Below, in pieces: positions 29,750 to 38,786 of a stretch of 64,000 nt of DNA. The notes under the pieces were generated by a model that was not told the origin of the DNA, made no database searches, and saw nothing but the letters and a program-made list of their open reading frames with translations. The first letter of the stretch is position 1, and each line of letters starts with the position of its first letter. This DNA is from Streptomyces sp. NP-1717. Its GTDB lineage: Bacteria; Actinomycetota; Actinomycetes; Streptomycetales; Streptomycetaceae. The DNA lies in the NCBI RefSeq assembly GCF_022695985.1, contig NZ_JAAPBF010000007.1, positions 21,104 through 85,103 on the forward strand, read 5' to 3'. The position numbers and the translations under genes were made by a program.

Positions 29750-30978
29750 GGCCGCCCCTCCCCCCGGCCGGCGCGCGGTCCGACAGGCAGCCAGGCACGT
29801 ACGAGGAAGCCGCCGCCCGGAACCGGGCCGTACTCCACCTCGCCGCCGGCCGCCGCGGCGCGCTCGCGTATCCCGAGCAGTCCGAACCCGCCTCCCGGTC
29901 CCGCCCGTTCGCCGTCCACGGGCTCGGCGCGCCGCCCCCCGGCGGCCTTCCCGTCGTCCACGACCTCCACCGTCAGCCGGTCGCCGTGGCGGACGACGGA
30001 GACGGCGGCACGCCGGGCGCCCGAGTGCCGGACGACGTTGGTCAGGGCTTCCTGCACGATGCGGTGGACGGCCAGTTCGGCCATCGGCGGCAGCCCCTCC
30101 AGCTCGCCCTCCCGCCGCATCACCAGCTCGACGCCGCCGCCCTCGAACCGTTCCGCCAGCTCGCCGAGCCGGTCGATCCCGGGCAGCGGCGCCGTCGGCT
30201 CGTCGTCGCTCTCGCGCAGCACGGTGACCGTGGCCCGCAGTTCACGGACCGCTTCCCTGCCCGAGTCACGCACCTGCCGCATCGCCTTCCTCGACACCTC
30301 CGGCCGTAGGTCGAGCGCGTCCAGCGCCACGCCCGCCTGCACGGTCATCGCCGTCACCGTGTGCGCGACGATGTCGTGCAGCTCGCGTGCCATACGTACG
30401 CGCTCCTCACGCACCCGCCGCGCCGCCTCCCGCTCGCGGTCCTCCTCCGCGCGGGCGGCCCTGGCCTCGTACGCGCGCAGCAACTCCCGTCTCGTACGCA
30501 CCACTTCACCCAGCAGCAGCGGTACGAGCGGCCAGAGCATCTCCAGGAAGGGCAGGCCCTGCGGGTTGACCACGTCATGGCCCACCCGGATCGCCACGGC
30601 GCCCGAGACGACGGCGGCGACCACCGCGGTCCGCACCGTGCGCCGCCGGTCTCCGGCGACCGCCACGGTGTAGAGCGCCACGATCACCGGCAGATTGAGC
30701 ATTTCACCGATGTGCCCGTACAGCGCCCATCCGGCGCAGGCGGCCCCCGTGATCACGGCGACGGCCACCGGCTCGCGGCGCCGGCGCACCAGCGCGAGCA
30801 GCGAGACGGCGAGCAGCAGCCAGGTGAACCAGTCGGCCTGCCGGTACCCGGGTTCGTTCACGGCGGCGTCGGACGCGGTGAACAGACCGACGCCCGCCGC
30901 CACCAACAGGTCGGCGGTGAGCGGTGGCAGTTCTCCGGCGCGGGCGCACAGGCGCTCGAAGGTCATCACCAGGTTCAC
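29746..30978 (-). CDS. NarL-type sensor histidine kinase
   Basis: 410 aa from GTG 30978 (ATG 30966 also possible); the longer frame to 31128 is unsupported. About six membrane helices in residues 20-165, a coiled linker rich in Glu/Arg, the HisKA_3 dimerisation site with phospho-His in MARELHDIVAHTVTAM, and an HATPase domain (VQEALTNVVRHSGA, VEVVDDG, GGGFGLLGIRERA). It overlaps the partner regulator gene by 4 bp. The membrane-embedded sensor lacks a large extracellular loop, which fits sensing in or near the membrane. Confidence 0.93.
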   Translation of the reverse strand: MNLVMTFERLCARAGELPPLTADLLVAAGVGLFTASDAAVNEPGYRQADWFTWLLLAVSLLALVRRRREPVAVAVITGAACAGWALYGHIGEMLNLPVIVALYTVAVAGDRRRTVRTAVVAAVVSGAVAIRVGHDVVNPQGLPFLEMLWPLVPLLLGEVVRTRRELLRAYEARAARAEEDREREAARRVREERVRMARELHDIVAHTVTAMTVQAGVALDALDLRPEVSRKAMRQVRDSGREAVRELRATVTVLRESDDEPTAPLPGIDRLGELAERFEGGGVELVMRREGELEGLPPMAELAVHRIVQEALTNVVRHSGARRAAVSVVRHGDRLTVEVVDDGKAAGGRRAEPVDGERAGPGGGFGLLGIRERAAAAGGEVEYGPVPGGGFLVRAWLPVGPRAGRGEGRP

Positions 30979-31340
30979 ACCGTGAACGCTAGGCGCGCCG
31001 GCCGGGGCGCGTATACGCCGCCGGGAGTAGGCACCGGGTGAAGAACCGGAGAATATTCCCGATCGCGGATCCGGAAATCTCCTCCGACGGCCCGGCCGAT
31101 TTTCCGGTGCGCCGCCCCGGGCGGCCAAGACGTCCCGTACTCGATCGCATGCACCGTGCTACTGTGGACATCAGTTGCAGTTGTGGTTCCCGAAGACTTC
31201 AAGTGCTCTCGCCGACTATGTGTGTCGGTGAGTGCGCTTTTGTATTTCCGGTGCTTTTCCGGACGGGGTAATCATCTAAAGGCGACGTGGGGTTCGCACA
31301 GTGCGGATCCCCGGGCAGCATTGCCCTGAAGGAGATCAAA
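30979..31340. other. Divergent intergenic region and cold-shock gene leader
   Basis: 362 bp between the sensor kinase and the cold-shock gene. The half nearest the cold-shock gene is less GC-rich than its surroundings (for example around 31190-31280), as expected for a promoter and a long 5' leader. No gene, and no clear -35/-10 pair, can be called by eye. The ribosome site GAAGGAGAT precedes the csp start. Confidence 0.5.
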
Positions 31341-31544
31341 ATGGCCAGTGGCACCGTAAAGTGGTTCAACTCGGAAAAGGGCTTCGGCTTCATCGAGCAG
31401 GACGGTGGCGGCGCTGACGTCTTCGCCCACTACTCGAACATCGCCGCCTCGGGCTTCCGTGAGCTCCAGGAAGGCCAGAAGGTGAACTTCGACGTCACGC
31501 AGGGCCAGAAGGGCCCGCAGGCGGAGAACATCGTTCCCGCCTGA
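31341..31544 (+). CDS. Cold-shock protein, CspA family
   Basis: 67-aa single OB-fold RNA chaperone. RNP1 GFGFIEQ and RNP2 DVFAHYS are intact, with [14 protein letters not shown] at the start. It binds single-stranded RNA/DNA and relieves secondary structure, mainly at low temperature. Preceded by GAAGGAGATCAAA. A classic intrinsic terminator follows, so it is a separate unit from the DEAD-box helicase gene downstream, although the pairing csp/helicase/SCO5918-like is conserved in Streptomyces and points to shared cold response. Confidence 0.97.
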   Translation: MASGTVKWFNSEKGFGFIEQDGGGADVFAHYSNIAASGFRELQEGQKVNFDVTQGQKGPQAENIVPA

Positions 31545-31558
31545 CGCCGATGCGCGAG

Positions 31559-31610
31559 ACGTAGCCGGCGCCCGCACCTTGCGATGCGGGCTCCGGCTAC
31601 GTTGCTTTTT
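31559..31610 (+). terminator. Intrinsic terminator of the cold-shock gene
   Basis: ACGTAGCCGG (31559-31568) pairs with CCGGCTACGT (31593-31602), with an inner CCCGCA/TGCGGG arm, followed by GCTTTTT. This is the clearest stem-plus-T-run terminator in the window. Confidence 0.88.
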
Positions 31611-31919
31611 CTCCGGGGCCCGCCCGGTGCGCGTGACACCTCCGAGTGTGGCGCGGGACCAGGTTTCTCCTCGCTGTCCTGACGGCCGGCCGACGAATGT
31701 TCACCGATGTCGGCCCCGCACCGGATGGCCGGGCCCCCGTACTCCGGCGACCCGTTCGCCTGCGCTCGGTCGATTCCGAGCATTTCCACGTGCCGGTTCC
31801 GGCGTTCCACGCCCCGGCGCGGCTCTGTTTTTGTTTTCCCCGGCTCGTTCTTGCGATTCCTTGCGCGGTCATTCTGCCCAAGAGTTCCTCGATACGTGCC
31901 GCATCGAGAGAGGTTCAGC
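31611..31919. other. Long leader of the DEAD-box helicase gene
   Basis: 309 bp without a gene. The last 110 bp are pyrimidine-rich (including TGTTTTTGTTTTCC near 31825) and end in a hairpin beside the ribosome site. This suggests a long structured 5' leader, as in other cold-regulated helicase genes. An upstream open frame from 31707 joins the helicase frame but lacks coding bias. Confidence 0.5.
31888..31913 (+). promoter_or_regulatory. Hairpin abutting the helicase ribosome-binding site
   Basis: CTCGAT (31888-31893) pairs with ATCGAG (31903-31908) around a 9-nt loop; the ribosome site AGAGG (31909-31913) starts at the foot of the stem, 6 nt before ATG 31920. It could modulate initiation with temperature or with CspA binding (inference). 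Confidence 0.4.
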
Positions 31920-33440
31920 ATGAACCGCACGCCTCGCACGAACGACCGTTACTCGCGTACCCGCTCCGGTGGCTCCGGCGGTGGGGGCAGCCGCTTCCGC
32001 CCGCAGTCGTCCGGCTCGGGCCGCCCCGGTTCCTCCGGCCGGTCCTACGGCCGCCGTCCCGCCGCCGTGCAGGGCGAGTTCGCCCTGCCGGTCACCATCA
32101 CGCCCGCGCTGCCCGCCGTGGCGACGTTCGCGGAGCTGGACATGCCCGCGCCGGTGACGACGACGCTCACCGGACTCGGTGTGAGCGAGCCGTTCCCGAT
32201 CCAGGCGGCGACGCTGCCGAACTCGCTCGCGGGACGCGACGTCCTCGGCCGGGGCCGTACCGGCTCCGGCAAGACCCTCGCCTTCGGCCTGGCGCTCCTG
32301 GTGCGCACCGCCGGACAGCGCGCCCAGCCGAAGCAGCCGCTCGCGCTCGTTCTCGTACCCACCCGTGAGCTGGCGCAGCAGGTCACCGACGCGCTCACGC
32401 CCTACGCCCGCGCGCTGAAGCTGCGGCTCGCCACCGTCGTCGGCGGCATGTCGATCGGCCGGCAGGCCGGCGCGCTGCGGGGCGGCGCCGAGGTCGTCGT
32501 CGCGACGCCCGGACGGCTCAAGGACCTGATCGAGCGCGGCGACTGCCGGCTGGACCGGGTCGCCATCACCGTCCTCGACGAGGCCGACCAGATGGCCGAC
32601 ATGGGCTTCATGCCGCAGGTCACCGAGCTGCTCGACCAGGTGCGGCCCGAGGGGCAGCGGATGCTGTTCTCGGCGACGCTGGACCGCAATGTCGACCTGC
32701 TGGTCCGCCGCTATCTGAACGACCCGGTGGTCCACTCCGTGGACGCGGCCGTCGGCACGGTCACGACCATGGAGCACCACGTCCTGCATGTGCAGAACGC
32801 CGACAAGTACGCGACCACCACGGAGATCGCGGCGCGTGACGGCCGGGTGCTGATGTTCCTGGACACCAAGCACGCCGTCGACCGGCTGACGGAGCACCTG
32901 CTGAACAGCGGCGTACGCGCCGCCGCGCTGCACGGTGGCAAGTCGCAGCCGCAGCGCACCCGGACGCTCTCGCGGTTCAAGACGGGTCATGTCACGGTGC
33001 TCGTGGCGACGAACGTCGCGGCGCGCGGCATCCACATCGACAACCTCGACCTCGTCGTGAACGTCGACCCGCCGAGCGACCACAAGGACTATCTGCACCG
33101 CGGCGGGCGTACGGCGCGTGCCGGGGAGTCGGGCAGCGTCGTCACGCTCGTCCTGCCCAACCAGCGTCGTGACATGACCCGCCTGATGGCCGACGCGGGG
33201 ATCGTGCCGCAGGTCGCGCAGGTGCGTTCCGGTGAGGCGGAGCTGAGCCGGATCACCGGGGCGCAGGCGCCCTCGGGGGTGCCCGTGGTCATCTCCACGC
33301 CCCCCTCGGAGCGTGTCAAGAGCGGTTCGGGCGGCCGTGGCCGCCGTCCGTCCCAGGGCCGGAGGTCGTCGGGGAGCGGCGCCTCGCAGGGCCGCTCGGG
33401 CGGCGCGCGTCAGTCGTCCTCGCGCAGCTGGTCCGCGTAG
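31920..33440 (+). CDS. DEAD-box ATP-dependent RNA helicase
   Basis: 506 aa. All helicase motifs are visible: Q motif region FPIQAATLPNSL, motif I GRTGSGKT, Ia PTRELAQQ, II DEAD in VLDEADQMADMGF, III SAT, V VATNVAARGIHI and VI YLHRGGRTARAG. The N-terminal 45 and C-terminal 60 residues are Ser/Gly/Arg-rich, RGG-like tails that bind RNA. It unwinds short RNA duplexes and likely assists ribosome assembly or RNA decay in the cold, given the adjacent cold-shock gene. Start ATG 31920 has AGAGG 6 nt upstream. Confidence 0.96.
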   Translation: MNRTPRTNDRYSRTRSGGSGGGGSRFRPQSSGSGRPGSSGRSYGRRPAAVQGEFALPVTITPALPAVATFAELDMPAPVTTTLTGLGVSEPFPIQAATLPNSLAGRDVLGRGRTGSGKTLAFGLALLVRTAGQRAQPKQPLALVLVPTRELAQQVTDALTPYARALKLRLATVVGGMSIGRQAGALRGGAEVVVATPGRLKDLIERGDCRLDRVAITVLDEADQMADMGFMPQVTELLDQVRPEGQRMLFSATLDRNVDLLVRRYLNDPVVHSVDAAVGTVTTMEHHVLHVQNADKYATTTEIAARDGRVLMFLDTKHAVDRLTEHLLNSGVRAAALHGGKSQPQRTRTLSRFKTGHVTVLVATNVAARGIHIDNLDLVVNVDPPSDHKDYLHRGGRTARAGESGSVVTLVLPNQRRDMTRLMADAGIVPQVAQVRSGEAELSRITGAQAPSGVPVVISTPPSERVKSGSGGRGRRPSQGRRSSGSGASQGRSGGARQSSSRSWSA

Positions 33441-33457
33441 CCGCGCGGACCGGGTCC

Positions 33458-33507
33458 GCATACGGCGGGCCCCCGTCACCGGTCGGTGACGGGGGCCCGC
33501 CGTATGC
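33458..33507. terminator. Perfect 23-bp inverted repeat, bidirectional terminator
   Basis: 33458-33480 is the exact inverse of 33485-33507 with a 4-nt loop. It lies between convergent genes (helicase and SCO5918-like) and can terminate both. Confidence 0.85.
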
Positions 33508-33519
33508 GGTGCGCGCGGA

Positions 33520-33828
33520 TCAGTTCCGCGCGGGGGTGCCGAGCATCGCCGACGCGGTCTCCAGCGGGCTGGCCTCCACCACCGGCGCGGGGGCCGGGAC
33601 GGGGCGGCAGGTGAAGCCGAGACGGGTCAGGGCCCGGGTCACCTCGGAGGCGGAGAAGTCACGGCGGTCCTGGCGCGTGATCACCTCGCCGACCTGCTTC
33701 ACCGGGTACGTACGGCGGCTGATCACGACGGACTCGCCCGTGATCGGTTCGGGCTTGATGCCCTTCATCGCCGCCTGCACCTCGCTCTTGACCAGGTCGA
33801 AGGGGAAGCGGGCGATGACGCAGCGCAT
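33520..33828 (-). CDS. SCO5918-like small conserved protein
   Basis: 102 aa from ATG 33828 (MRCVIARFPFDLVKSEV); a frame running up to 34425 has no start site in support. It resembles the Streptomyces family that accompanies the cold-shock and DEAD-box genes. Motifs visible are GIKPEPITGESVVISRRTYPVKQVGEVI (in two halves, GIKPEPITGE and SRRTYPVKQ) and FSASEVTRALTRLGF. It is basic and globular at the N-terminus with an Ala/Pro tail. No biochemical role is known to me; an RNA-linked role is inferred from its neighbours. Confidence 0.8.
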   Translation of the reverse strand: MRCVIARFPFDLVKSEVQAAMKGIKPEPITGESVVISRRTYPVKQVGEVITRQDRRDFSASEVTRALTRLGFTCRPVPAPAPVVEASPLETASAMLGTPARN

Positions 33829-34123
33829 AGTGCCTCGGCAAGGAGAAGGGGGATGCGGAGCCCTCAGCATCCCACATGAAACCCGGGCCCGGAACCGGAA
33901 CCTCCCCCGCCCTCGTGGGCCGTTGTCCGCGGATTCATAGGAGCGCCCCGGAATGGGATTCCCGGAAATGGACCCGAATTGGCCGGTCGGAGGGGATTCG
34001 GCCGGGGAGATCGGGGCGGTGATCCGGATCCGGGAGGTGATCGCGGCGGAAAACCGGGCAGTCACAGAATGAGGCGCGAAGCCCGACCCCGCACGGCGGG
34101 GGCCGTCAACGCCAGGAGTTCGC
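33829..34123. other. Divergent intergenic region
   Basis: 295 bp between two divergent small genes. It holds ribosome sites for both (CCGAGG before 33828 on the minus strand; CAGGAG before 34124) and short imperfect palindromes such as GATCCGGATC near 34020, but no gene and no recognisable regulator box. Confidence 0.45.
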
Positions 34124-34441
34124 ATGACCGCGTACGTCATCACCGTCCCGGGCACTTTCCTGCGCACGCTCGACGCGGATTCCCGCGCGGCGCTGCTGCG
34201 CGCCCTGCGGCCCGCGGACCCGCAGCACACGGCTCTGGGTGAGGCCGAGGACCTGGACATGCTGACGGTGAACGAGGGCGGCACCTTCAGCATCCGGCTG
34301 GAGATCGAGGCGGAGAACAAGCGGGGCGCCGAGACGGAGGCGAAACGGGTGGCGGGCGCCGCGCTCGGCGAGGCCGGGTTCTCGCAGGACGAGGCGCCGC
34401 TGGGGTCGGCGTTCGTCACGGGCATCGACAGCGAGTACTGA
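34124..34441 (+). CDS. Small conserved hypothetical protein
   Basis: 105 aa with a good ribosome site (CAGGAGTTCGC). It is acidic, with an alternating strand/helix pattern (MTAYVITVPGTFLRTL; TFSIRLEIEAENKRGAE) and no signal peptide or membrane helix. I do not recognise a family. G/C third-position bias and the ribosome site support a real gene. Confidence 0.7.
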   Translation: MTAYVITVPGTFLRTLDADSRAALLRALRPADPQHTALGEAEDLDMLTVNEGGTFSIRLEIEAENKRGAETEAKRVAGAALGEAGFSQDEAPLGSAFVTGIDSEY

Positions 34442-34500
34442 GCACGGCACCGGGACCGCCGGTCCTGATCGGTCCTCCGGGGGCGTCCCGGCCGCCGGAC

Positions 34501-35145
34501 TCAGCCGCCGGACGTACTCAGCTCCTCGACGATCCCGTCGTCCAGTGAGGCGCGTACCAGCGCGGCGGCCAGGGCGGCGGGGCCCGCGTCCCCGGCGAGC
34601 CGGGCGAGCGCCGCGGTGTCGGTGCCGAGGCCCAGTCGTTCGGCGCCGCGCAGCGCCTTGGTGTCGAAGTACGGCGCCACTTCCGGCCAGACGGCCTGCG
34701 CCTCGCGCAGGAAGATGTCCGCCCCGACGGGACCGATCCCCGGCAGGTCCTGGAGCAGCCGGCGCAGCACCTTGATGTCGCCGTCCGCCTCGCCGCGCAT
34801 ACGGCGCGGGTCACCGTGCCACCGCCGGATCAGCAGGTCGGCGCCGTCGCCGAGCCGGGTGGCGGTGCTCTCGTCGTAACGGCGGTAGCCGCCCCGGCCG
34901 AGGGCGTCGACACGCTGCTGCCAGGTCGCCTCGGTCATCCGGCGTGGGTTGCGCAGGCCCGCCTCGTCGAGGGCGCGCGCCGTGCTGACGGCCACGCCGG
35001 CGCGGATGGGGGCGCTCAACAGGAGGGCGAGGAGCAGGAGTTGGTAGAGGGGCTGCGGTGTGTCACGGAGCCGGATGCCGGCTTCCCGGGCGTAGGTGCT
35101 GCCGTGGGAGCTCAGCAGGGCATCGGCGACGGCGCGCCGGTTCAC
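34501..35145 (-). CDS. HhH-GPD / endonuclease III-like protein
   Basis: 214 aa starting at GTG 35145, overlapping the upstream membrane-protein stop (GTGA). The helix-hairpin-helix LLQDLPGIGPVGADIFLRE is followed by the GPD-like segment with VAPYFDTKAL, and the N-terminal helices (LLLLALLLSAPIRAGVAVSTA) match the base-excision DNA glycosylase fold. The Cys residues of the Nth iron-sulfur loop are absent. The catalytic Lys of Nth is not obvious, so substrate and activity are open. It may be a specialised glycosylase of damaged bases. Confidence 0.75.
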   Translation of the reverse strand: MNRRAVADALLSSHGSTYAREAGIRLRDTPQPLYQLLLLALLLSAPIRAGVAVSTARALDEAGLRNPRRMTEATWQQRVDALGRGGYRRYDESTATRLGDGADLLIRRWHGDPRRMRGEADGDIKVLRRLLQDLPGIGPVGADIFLREAQAVWPEVAPYFDTKALRGAERLGLGTDTAALARLAGDAGPAALAAALVRASLDDGIVEELSTSGG

Positions 35146-35576
35146 CGGAATCGCAGGGGGGTCGTCCGCGCGCCGCGCGGGGGGCCGGTGTTGGTACGGC
35201 CGGCGGCTCGCGGGGCCCCGTAGGCGCGGCGGCGGGCCGAGCGGCGCAGGGCCTCGGCCCGCGCTCTGGCGAGGTCGGCGCGGGCATGGGCGAGCCGGAT
35301 CTCCTCGGCGTGGAGATCCGACTCCCGGGTGTCGTCGTTCGCGCCGGAGTCCGCGTCCCGTGAGGCTGTGTCCCGCGATTCCACGTCCTGTGAGTCCGCG
35401 TCCTGTGAGTCCTCCGCCCGGGAGTCCTTCGACGGGGCGTCCGTCTCTCCCTCGGCCGGCCGTGGTGCCTGGAGATGTGGCAGCAGGATCTCCTCCATGC
35501 GCCCGAGCGCCACCATGACGAACAGCATCAGCACCGGAAACACCAGGGATATCAGTACGGTCGGCAGCAGCCCCAT
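35142..35576 (-). CDS. Membrane-anchored hypothetical protein
   Basis: 144 aa. An N-terminal membrane helix (residues 3-25, LLPTVLISLVFPVLMLFVM) precedes a cytoplasmic part: an acidic Asp/Ser/Arg low-complexity run of short repeats (DSQD, ESRD, TASRD) and a helical, Arg-rich segment (LAHARADLARARAEALRRSA). No family recognised. It is coupled by a GTGA overlap to the HhH-GPD gene, so the two are made together; whether they act together is unknown. Confidence 0.7.
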   Translation of the reverse strand: MGLLPTVLISLVFPVLMLFVMVALGRMEEILLPHLQAPRPAEGETDAPSKDSRAEDSQDADSQDVESRDTASRDADSGANDDTRESDLHAEEIRLAHARADLARARAEALRRSARRRAYGAPRAAGRTNTGPPRGARTTPLRFR

Positions 35577-35874
35577 TTACCCAGTCCCTTTCTCTTCCCG
35601 GCCCGGGAGGCGCCGGATTGAGCGGTGCCGGCCAGGAACGCGCCGACCTGAGATGCGCGTGGAACACGAGCGGGCATGTCGTTCACGGGCGTACTTCGCT
35701 TGGGGGCCGTACTTCGCTCACGTATGCCGGGCGGGTACCACGTCTGTTGGAGTTCACTCTGACGTGCCTGATTCGCACTCCTGAGAAGCGTATGGGCTCC
35801 GGGCGGACCTCGCTCGTCGGCTCCCGAACGGCCGAATCCGGGTTGACAGACGCCGGTGTCGTCCGACGGCTCCG
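35577..35874. other. Intergenic region with 18-bp-period direct repeat
   Basis: 298 bp upstream of the membrane-protein gene and downstream of the SpoIIE gene. It contains GTACTTCGCT twice (35691-35700 and 35709-35718), 18 bp apart, and no gene. The repeat could be a regulator site for the minus-strand gene at 35576. Confidence 0.5.
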
Positions 35875-38562
35875 TCACATGGCGGAGTCGGCGCCGCCGA
35901 GCGGCTGTTCGGTCCAGATGACCTTGCCCTGGGGGCTGTAGCGCGTTCCCCAGCGCTCCGCGAACTGGGCGACCAGGAAGAGCCCGCGGCCCCCCTCGTC
36001 GGTGCCGGCCGCCTGCCGCAGATGCGGCGAGGTGCTGCTGTGGTCGGAGACCTCGCAGATCAGGCTCCGGTCGCGGATGATCCGTACCCGGATGGGCCCG
36101 GAGGCGTAGCGGATCGCGTTGGTGACCAGTTCGCTGAGGATCAGCTCGGTCGTGAACGCCTCCTCGACCAGCCCCCACTCCGTCAGCTTGCGTGTGACGT
36201 CGGCCCGCAGTCTGCCCACCGCGGCGGGGTCGGCGGGGATCTCCCAGTCGGCGACGTGCGCGCCGTCCAGCACACGTGTACGCGCGACCAGCAGGGCGGT
36301 GTCGTCGCGCGGGTGCTCGGGCAGCAGGGCCTGGAGGACCGCGTCGCAGGCCTGGTCCGGGGTCCGGTCGGCCTGGGCGGCGAGCGTACGGCGCAGCAGG
36401 TTCAGGCCCTCGTCGATGTCCCGGTGCCGGTCCTCGACGAGCCCGTCGGTGTACAGCACCAGCAGGCTGTTCTCCGGCAGATGGACCTCAAGGGTCTCGA
36501 AGGGCAGTCCGCCGAGTCCCAGCGGCGGGCCGCCGGGTACGTCGGCGAAGGCGGCCGTGCCGTCGTCGTGGATGAGGACGGGCTGGAGGTGGCCCGCCCG
36601 CGCCATGCTGCACTTACCGGACACCGGGTCGTAGATCGCGTACAGACAGGTGGCGCCGGTGACTCCGGCGTCGGCCCCGTCGACGGCCTCGTCCTGGTCG
36701 ATGCGGGCCACCAGTTCGTCCAGGTGGAAGAGGAGTTCGTCGGGCGGCAGGTCCAGGGTCGAGAAGTTGTGGACGGCGGTGCGCAGCCGGCCCATGGTGG
36801 CGGCGGCGTGCAGGCCGTGGCCGACGACGTCGCCGACGACGAGCGCCACCCGGGCGCCGGGCAGCGGGATGATGTCGAACCAGTCGCCGCCGACGCCGCC
36901 GAGTCCGCCGAGTCCGGCCTGTGCGGGCAGGTACCGGTAGGCGACGTCGATGGCGTTCTGGTCGGGGAGGCCGCGCGGGAGCAGACTGCGCTGGAGCGTG
37001 ACGGCCATGGTGTGCTCGCGGGTGTAGCGGCGGGCGTTGTCGACGCTGACCGCGGCCCTGGCGACCATCTCCTCGGCGACGGACAGGTCCTCGCCCTCGA
37101 ACGGCTCGGGCTGCGCGGAGCGCCAGAAGGTGACGACGCCGAGGGTGACGCCCCGCGCCCGCATCGGGACGGTGATCATCGAGTGGAAGCCCTCTTCGGC
37201 GACGAGCTTCCTGGCGCGGTCGGGGTGCTGCTTGTGCCAGCCGGAGAACGCGGCGAGGTCCGGGACCAGGATCGGTTCGCCGTTCAGGACGGCGTCGCTC
37301 ACAGGTGTCGACGGGGGCAGGTGGATCAGCTCGCCGATCGGGTAGAGCGAGGTGTCCTCGTCGCGGCCGCTGGAGGCGGTGCGGCGCATGGCCATCACCA
37401 CGGTGGTCGGCTCCTCCCCCCGCAGGACGGCCTCGGCCACGTCGACGGTCACGAAGTCGGCGAAGTTGGCCGCGGCGAACTCCGTCAGCTCCTCGCAGGT
37501 GCGGACCACGTCCAGGGTCGTGCCGACCTCCGTACCGGCCTCGTACAGCAGGCTCAGGCGCCCGCGGGCCACGTCGGCCTTTCCGGTGAGCGTCTGGAGT
37601 TCGGTGGTGTCGCGCAGGGTGGTCACGCTGCCGGGCGGGCCGCCGTACTGGTCCGTGGGCCGCTGGCTGATGGCGAGCAGCCGTTCGCCGACGGGGTGGA
37701 CCTCGTCGGTGGCCGAGCGGCCGGAGGCCAGCAGCGCCGCGGTGTCCGGGTCCAGGCCCAGGTCGGTGAGCGGGCGTCCCTCCACGTCGGCCGGCAGGTC
37801 GAGCAGTCTGCGGGCCTCGTCGTTGGCGAGCAGCAGACCGCCGTCGCCGCCCGCGATGAGCACTCCTTCGCGTACGGAGTGCAGAACCGCGTCGTGGTGC
37901 TCGTACATACGGGTCATCTCGGCGGGCCCGAGCCCGCGCGTCTGGCGGCGCAGGCGTCTGCTGACGAGCGCCGTGCCGCCCATGGTCAGCAGCAGCACAC
38001 CGGCGGCGGAGCCGAACAGGAGCGGGAACTGGTCCTCGACGACGGCGCTCACGCGCTCGATGGTGATCCCCGCGGAGACCATCCCGATCACCTTGCCGCT
38101 GGCGTCGAAGACGGGGACGACGGCCTGTACGAGGGGCCCGATGGTGCCGACGATCTTCTCGGTGATGACCCGCCCTTCGAGGGCGGGTTTCAGGTTGCCG
38201 ACGAATTTCTTCCCGACCCGGTCGGGGATCGGGTGGGTGTAGCGGATTCCGTCGGTGTTGAGTACGACGATGAAGTCCACGCCGGAGCGCTCCCTGGCCA
38301 GTTCGGCCGGTCTGCGCAGGACCTCGGGGGGGTTGGGGTTCTTCAGCGCCGCCTGGATGCCCGGGGAGTTCGCGAAGGTCTCGGCCACGGCGACGGAGCG
38401 GTTGCGTGCCTCGCGCTCGCTGTCGGTGCGGCCCTGGAGCACGAGCGCGGCTGAGGCGGCGGCGACCAGCAGTACGACGATCGCCACCTGAAGGAGAAAG
38501 ACCTGACCTGCGACTGTTCTCATCTTCAGAACCGAGCGCCGGCGGCCGTCGCGTCCGGGCAT
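35875..38562 (-). CDS. Membrane SpoIIE-type PP2C phosphatase with sensor, PAS, GAF and anti-sigma-kinase-like domains
   Basis: 895 aa. Order: membrane helix (about 20-42), extracytoplasmic Cache-like sensor (45-170, VDFIVVLNTDGIRYTHP), second membrane helix (about 180-200), PAS (225-325), GAF (345-510), SpoIIE phosphatase (about 525-720; GGVGGDWFDIIPL, VGDVVGHGLHAAATM, LYTDGLVE, DDTALLV) and a C-terminal RsbW-like ATPase fold (about 750-890; LILSELVTNAIRYASG, GGRGLFLV). Such proteins both dephosphorylate anti-anti-sigma factors and may act as anti-sigma kinases. No sigma factor or antagonist gene lies beside it, so its partner is elsewhere. Confidence 0.94.
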   Translation of the reverse strand: MPGRDGRRRSVLKMRTVAGQVFLLQVAIVVLLVAAASAALVLQGRTDSEREARNRSVAVAETFANSPGIQAALKNPNPPEVLRRPAELARERSGVDFIVVLNTDGIRYTHPIPDRVGKKFVGNLKPALEGRVITEKIVGTIGPLVQAVVPVFDASGKVIGMVSAGITIERVSAVVEDQFPLLFGSAAGVLLLTMGGTALVSRRLRRQTRGLGPAEMTRMYEHHDAVLHSVREGVLIAGGDGGLLLANDEARRLLDLPADVEGRPLTDLGLDPDTAALLASGRSATDEVHPVGERLLAISQRPTDQYGGPPGSVTTLRDTTELQTLTGKADVARGRLSLLYEAGTEVGTTLDVVRTCEELTEFAAANFADFVTVDVAEAVLRGEEPTTVVMAMRRTASSGRDEDTSLYPIGELIHLPPSTPVSDAVLNGEPILVPDLAAFSGWHKQHPDRARKLVAEEGFHSMITVPMRARGVTLGVVTFWRSAQPEPFEGEDLSVAEEMVARAAVSVDNARRYTREHTMAVTLQRSLLPRGLPDQNAIDVAYRYLPAQAGLGGLGGVGGDWFDIIPLPGARVALVVGDVVGHGLHAAATMGRLRTAVHNFSTLDLPPDELLFHLDELVARIDQDEAVDGADAGVTGATCLYAIYDPVSGKCSMARAGHLQPVLIHDDGTAAFADVPGGPPLGLGGLPFETLEVHLPENSLLVLYTDGLVEDRHRDIDEGLNLLRRTLAAQADRTPDQACDAVLQALLPEHPRDDTALLVARTRVLDGAHVADWEIPADPAAVGRLRADVTRKLTEWGLVEEAFTTELILSELVTNAIRYASGPIRVRIIRDRSLICEVSDHSSTSPHLRQAAGTDEGGRGLFLVAQFAERWGTRYSPQGKVIWTEQPLGGADSAM

Positions 38563-38786
38563 GCCCCCTTTCTACACCCGTCGCAAACGGTGGGCGAGCC
38601 GCGGGTGCGGGTACGCGGTCTTGACCCCGCACTCCGCCGGATGAACCATTCTGCGGGTCCGGGAGTGATGTGGAGTGACGTGAGTGTCCGAAGGGACGTC
38701 CGTCCGCACACGCGCGGGCGTGCAGGACGAGTACGTCGTATCCACGGGCCGGTGGCTGCCGGTCCACAGAGCATGGGGGTTCATCG

